Assembly (NCBI RefSeq): GCF_023715685.1
Contig: NZ_JAMBOQ010000002.1
Span: 558,001-622,000 of the forward strand
Reading direction: 5' to 3'
Length of the DNA: 64,000 nucleotides
Source: Priestia aryabhattai
GTDB lineage: Bacteria; Bacillota; Bacilli; Bacillales; Bacillaceae_H
Shown: piece after piece, positions 61,264-64,000 of the stretch
Position numbering within the stretch: position 1 is the stretch's first letter
Layout of the letters: every line of letters starts with the position of its first letter
Translations under genes and position numbers: made by a program
The notes under the pieces: generated by a model
Databases searched by the model: none
Seen by the model: only the letters and a program-made list of their open reading frames with translations
Told to the model about the DNA's origin: nothing

Positions 61264-62499
61264 TTGACTCAACGTTTTTATTTTTTAGCAGCAAGTCAAG
61301 TAACCACAAATTTAGGTTTTGTTGTTTATACAATGGCCCTCACTTCCTATATAAAGCAAAATACCGGTTCAACAGCTCTTGCGTCAATGATTACGATGAC
61401 GAGCTTAATTGCTCGGCTCCTTAGTGGCCTTAGCGTACCTTTACTAGCCGATACATACAAATCTATTTACATTATGCGGTCTGTACAGGTTATGCAGATA
61501 GGAATGCTTGCTGGATTGTATGTGCTACTTACACAAGAATTTACAGTTACAGTACTAACGATGTGTTTTATCATCATTGGAATAATTTATTTTTTTAACG
61601 GCTTTTTTTCCATTTTCAAAACGTCTGTTGTGGGTAGCTTAGTAGGTAAAAGTCAAAGAATGCAGGCGAATAGCTTGCTTTCAACAATTGACCAAACCTT
61701 TCTATTTGCAGGGTGGTCGCTTGGTGGTTTAGTTTTATCCTTAACGGAATTCACTCAGTCTCTATTTATAACGGCAGGCCTTCTATTGATCTCGTTTGTT
61801 TGCTTGCTGTTTATAAAAGAAGCTGGTACATATAAACAAACACAAAAGCGAAGCGCAGCAAAACTAATGGAAGGATGGCGTTTTTTATGGATACATAAGC
61901 GCATCAGAGCACTTGTTATAATGGATATAATAGAATCACTGGTCGGAACGATTTGGATTGGCGCTATCACTCTTTCTTTTGTGAAAGAAGTGCTGGAAAA
62001 AGGAGAAGCGTGGTGGGGGTATATAAACGGTGCGTATTATTTCGGAAGCATAGTCGGGGGAATTATCGTGTATCGAATGTCTTCTATGATAAAAGGGAGG
62101 CTTTTGCTTTTTATGTTCGCAGGCTCAATTGGTTATGCTGTTTTAACCGGTTTTTACGGACTAGTAACGAACCCGTATCTAGCTTTAGTACTTTTGATAA
62201 TGATGGGTCCTGCCTATCAGCTTCGAGACGTAGCTCAGGAAACTATTTATCAAAATACCTGCAGCAATCGGATACTTCCTAAAGTAATAGCGGCAAAATC
62301 AACTCTTGTACAGGCTGTGTTTATACTTTCTATCGCATTTGTAGGTACAGTAGCCGATTTGTTTGGGGTGAGGTTTGTGTATCTATTTTCAAGCTCCATG
62401 TTGCTGTTAACAGCTTTAACAGGCATGATAGCATTAGTGTATAACAAGTATTCTATCGAAATAGACAAGACGCCTGCTGAACGGAGAGGGGATATATGA
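61264..62499 (+). CDS. MFS transporter
   Basis: The 411-residue protein has twelve membrane helices in two halves of six. An R-rich cytoplasmic loop joins them (KEAGTYKQTQKRSAAKLMEG). The loop between helices 2 and 3 contains LLADTYKSIYIMRSVQ, a variant of the MFS motif A. It resembles multidrug or macrolide efflux MFS proteins (about 410 residues). TTG 61264 is chosen as start since AAAGGAG stands seven bases upstream. Substrate unknown. It overlaps the GNAT gene by four bases, so the two are likely co-expressed. Confidence 0.85.
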   Translation: MTQRFYFLAASQVTTNLGFVVYTMALTSYIKQNTGSTALASMITMTSLIARLLSGLSVPLLADTYKSIYIMRSVQVMQIGMLAGLYVLLTQEFTVTVLTMCFIIIGIIYFFNGFFSIFKTSVVGSLVGKSQRMQANSLLSTIDQTFLFAGWSLGGLVLSLTEFTQSLFITAGLLLISFVCLLFIKEAGTYKQTQKRSAAKLMEGWRFLWIHKRIRALVIMDIIESLVGTIWIGAITLSFVKEVLEKGEAWWGYINGAYYFGSIVGGIIVYRMSSMIKGRLLLFMFAGSIGYAVLTGFYGLVTNPYLALVLLIMMGPAYQLRDVAQETIYQNTCSNRILPKVIAAKSTLVQAVFILSIAFVGTVADLFGVRFVYLFSSSMLLLTALTGMIALVYNKYSIEIDKTPAERRGDI

Positions 62500-62945
62500 A
62501 GATCACCAGGATAACGTACCTTATGGAACATGATATGAAAGAGCTGTTAATAGAAAGCCAGCGGGAAGGCTTTTTCTTTCTTACAAAGCTAGTAGCGGAG
62601 TATAAAAATGATCAAAATGTATTTATCAAAACAGGCGAAAGATTGTGGGGAGTTTACAGTGAACAAAGCAGATTAATAGGCGTAGCCGGCCTTAATCAAG
62701 GTCCTTATAGTCAGTATGCTAACGTTGGAAGAGTAAGAAGGTTTTACATCTCAGCTCAATTTCGGGGAAGAGGGATAGGCAAGCGCCTTCTAAAAGAGGT
62801 CATTAATTATGCAGAAAACTATTACGATAGCCTTGTCTTATATACAGATATGGACGAAGCGAAGTTATTTTATGAACAAAACGGCTTTGAACACGTATAC
62901 AATCAACATAAAATCACTCATGAATACAAACTAAAAAGAGCCTAG
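62496..62945 (+). CDS. GNAT family N-acetyltransferase
   Basis: The 149-residue protein has the GNAT fold with acetyl-CoA loop QFRGRGIGKRLLKEVINYA (residues 88-106) and LYTDMDEAKLFYEQNGFEHV. ATG 62496 overlaps the stop of the MFS gene (ATGA). Coupled acetyltransferase and efflux genes are sometimes two-part drug resistance units; this is only an inference here. Confidence 0.85.
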   Translation: MKITRITYLMEHDMKELLIESQREGFFFLTKLVAEYKNDQNVFIKTGERLWGVYSEQSRLIGVAGLNQGPYSQYANVGRVRRFYISAQFRGRGIGKRLLKEVINYAENYYDSLVLYTDMDEAKLFYEQNGFEHVYNQHKITHEYKLKRA

Positions 62946-62965
62946 GCTCTTTTTAGTTTGCTTTT
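62929..62965. terminator. Bidirectional terminator
   Basis: AACTAAAAAGAGCCTAGGCT and its complement form an uninterrupted palindrome that covers the end of the GNAT gene and the C-terminal codons of the EamA gene. Confidence 0.9.
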
Positions 62966-63864
62966 TTAAGTTTAAGAGCCGCTTTAGGAGCAGGGCTTTT
63001 TTTAACAATATACAATCCGCTAAAAATAATAAGTCCTCCAAGCAGCTGCATGGTATTGATGGTCTCTCCGATTGTTACAGCAGCAAAAACAACGGCGAAC
63101 AAAGGAATGACATACATATACACCATTACTTTTGTAGAGCCGATTTTACCAATTCCTACATACCACATCACCAGCCCGTACACCGTCACGAACAGAATAG
63201 AGTATGCCAGAGAGCTCCAGCTGCCTATATCTGTGGGCCATACAAGTGTTTGATAGGTGAAAAGACAATAGACGGTAAGCGGAATAGCTCCGATCAAAGC
63301 AGACCAGGCAGTCACGCGCAAAGCAGAATATTTTACGACTAAAGGTTTTGCTAAAATCGGGTACCAGCCCCACGCAATGGCTGCCACAATCCCCATGATA
63401 TTTCCGAACCATGCAAGCTGCGACAGCGCATGACTAGAGTGACCGAACAGCAGTACAAATGCAGCCCCGCAAAAAGCAAGCACGGAGCCTAGCTGTGTTT
63501 TTAACGAAAAAGCTTCATGCTTATATAATATAGCTAAGATTCCTGTAAAAATAGGAGACATCGAAATAAGTAAAGAAGCATTTGTAGCTGTCGTGTACTT
63601 AACAGATACCATAAACAGCGTCTGGTAGAGAGTAACGCCTACTATACTAACTGCTATTAAACGTCCCCAGTCTTTCTTTTCAATACGAATGCCTCGTTCT
63701 ATTATTCCTGTAATAAGTAAAAGAATAGGAGCAACCATTATAAAACGCAGCGCGCTAAATTGGATGGAAGACATATGAGTGACTCCAAATTTTCCGATTG
63801 TATAATTGGCTCCCCAAATTAACGCAACGGATAGTAATATCCATTCCAGCCAGCCTTTTTTCAT
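62953..63864 (-). CDS. EamA/DMT superfamily transporter
   Basis: The 303-residue protein has ten membrane helices as two EamA repeats (residues 8-140 and 155-290). Typical elements are LLSVALIWGANYTIGKFGV at the start, ALRFIMVAPILLLITG, and GETINTMQLLGGLIIFSGLY near the end, then a basic tail KAALKLKKAN. DMT proteins of this type export amino acids or other metabolites. ATG 63864 follows GAGGTGATTAC. The 136 bases to the window end hold only its promoter region. Confidence 0.85.
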   Translation of the reverse strand: MKKGWLEWILLSVALIWGANYTIGKFGVTHMSSIQFSALRFIMVAPILLLITGIIERGIRIEKKDWGRLIAVSIVGVTLYQTLFMVSVKYTTATNASLLISMSPIFTGILAILYKHEAFSLKTQLGSVLAFCGAAFVLLFGHSSHALSQLAWFGNIMGIVAAIAWGWYPILAKPLVVKYSALRVTAWSALIGAIPLTVYCLFTYQTLVWPTDIGSWSSLAYSILFVTVYGLVMWYVGIGKIGSTKVMVYMYVIPLFAVVFAAVTIGETINTMQLLGGLIIFSGLYIVKKSPAPKAALKLKKAN

Positions 63865-64000
63865 GTAATCACCTCGGGTAAGTATAGAAACTAAATAAGT
63901 GCGGATATCCTTAGTTACAAAGTATACAGGAAGAAATTGTGTAAAAGGCCAGCCAATTCAGCTATTTTTATCTCATCCACTTGTTTATAACACAAACAAA

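Overview
The window looks like chromosomal DNA of a Bacillaceae bacterium close to Bacillus (Priestia) megaterium. It is AT-rich, has strong AGGAGG-type ribosome binding sites, many TTG/GTG starts and compact hairpin terminators. It carries Bacillus-specific genes: a complete sigY-yxlCDEFG operon, a stressosome RsbR paralogue, amj, GerP-like and DUF4183 spore genes, and nhaK. No rRNA or tRNA was seen.

Layout. 1-7.3 kb: partial S-adenosylmethionine decarboxylase, a 132-bp repeat, CorA, a frameshifted RsbR paralogue, an SsuD-type monooxygenase, an esterase and small sporulation-type genes. 7.3-10.3 kb: the SigY ECF operon. 10.3-12.7 kb: Amj flippase and membrane proteins. 12.7-23 kb: a glycolate utilisation locus. 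A divergent permease faces glcE-glcF-glcD-glcB, an FAH-family enzyme and an IclR regulator; a TCATC-T-GATGA palindrome and a cre-like site lie between. The pathway runs from glycolate to glyoxylate to malate, and a malate:quinone oxidoreductase at 36.4 kb could take malate on. 23-29.4 kb: aminopeptidase, DUF4183 genes, a His/Cys-tailed protein, a HAD phosphatase and an MscS channel.

29.4-33.7 kb is the unusual part. Two leftward genes resembling plasmid replication initiators flank 17 copies of a 21-bp iteron set at about 31-bp steps (31382-32151). Next to them is an AT-rich non-coding stretch with DnaA boxes (29756-30098). This is a plasmid-type replicon inside otherwise chromosomal-looking sequence, with no partition or mobilisation genes beside it.

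34-64 kb: Cof-type HAD, a PpsR-like regulator, Mqo, a prolyl 4-hydroxylase-like enzyme, a secreted nuclease split by an in-frame TAG, a nickel/metallophore-type ABC importer, a CorC/HlyC protein, NhaK, a histidine phosphatase broken by a 17-bp tandem duplication, an M23 peptidase, a GntR-controlled sugar-acid dehydrogenase operon with matched operators, an MFS transporter and an EamA transporter.

Several genes are broken: three have a single base missing in a homopolymer, one has a tandem duplication, one has a nonsense codon, and one spot looks like a deletion scar. At two further loci ATT sits exactly where a start codon should be. Sequencing error cannot be separated from real decay by reading alone.
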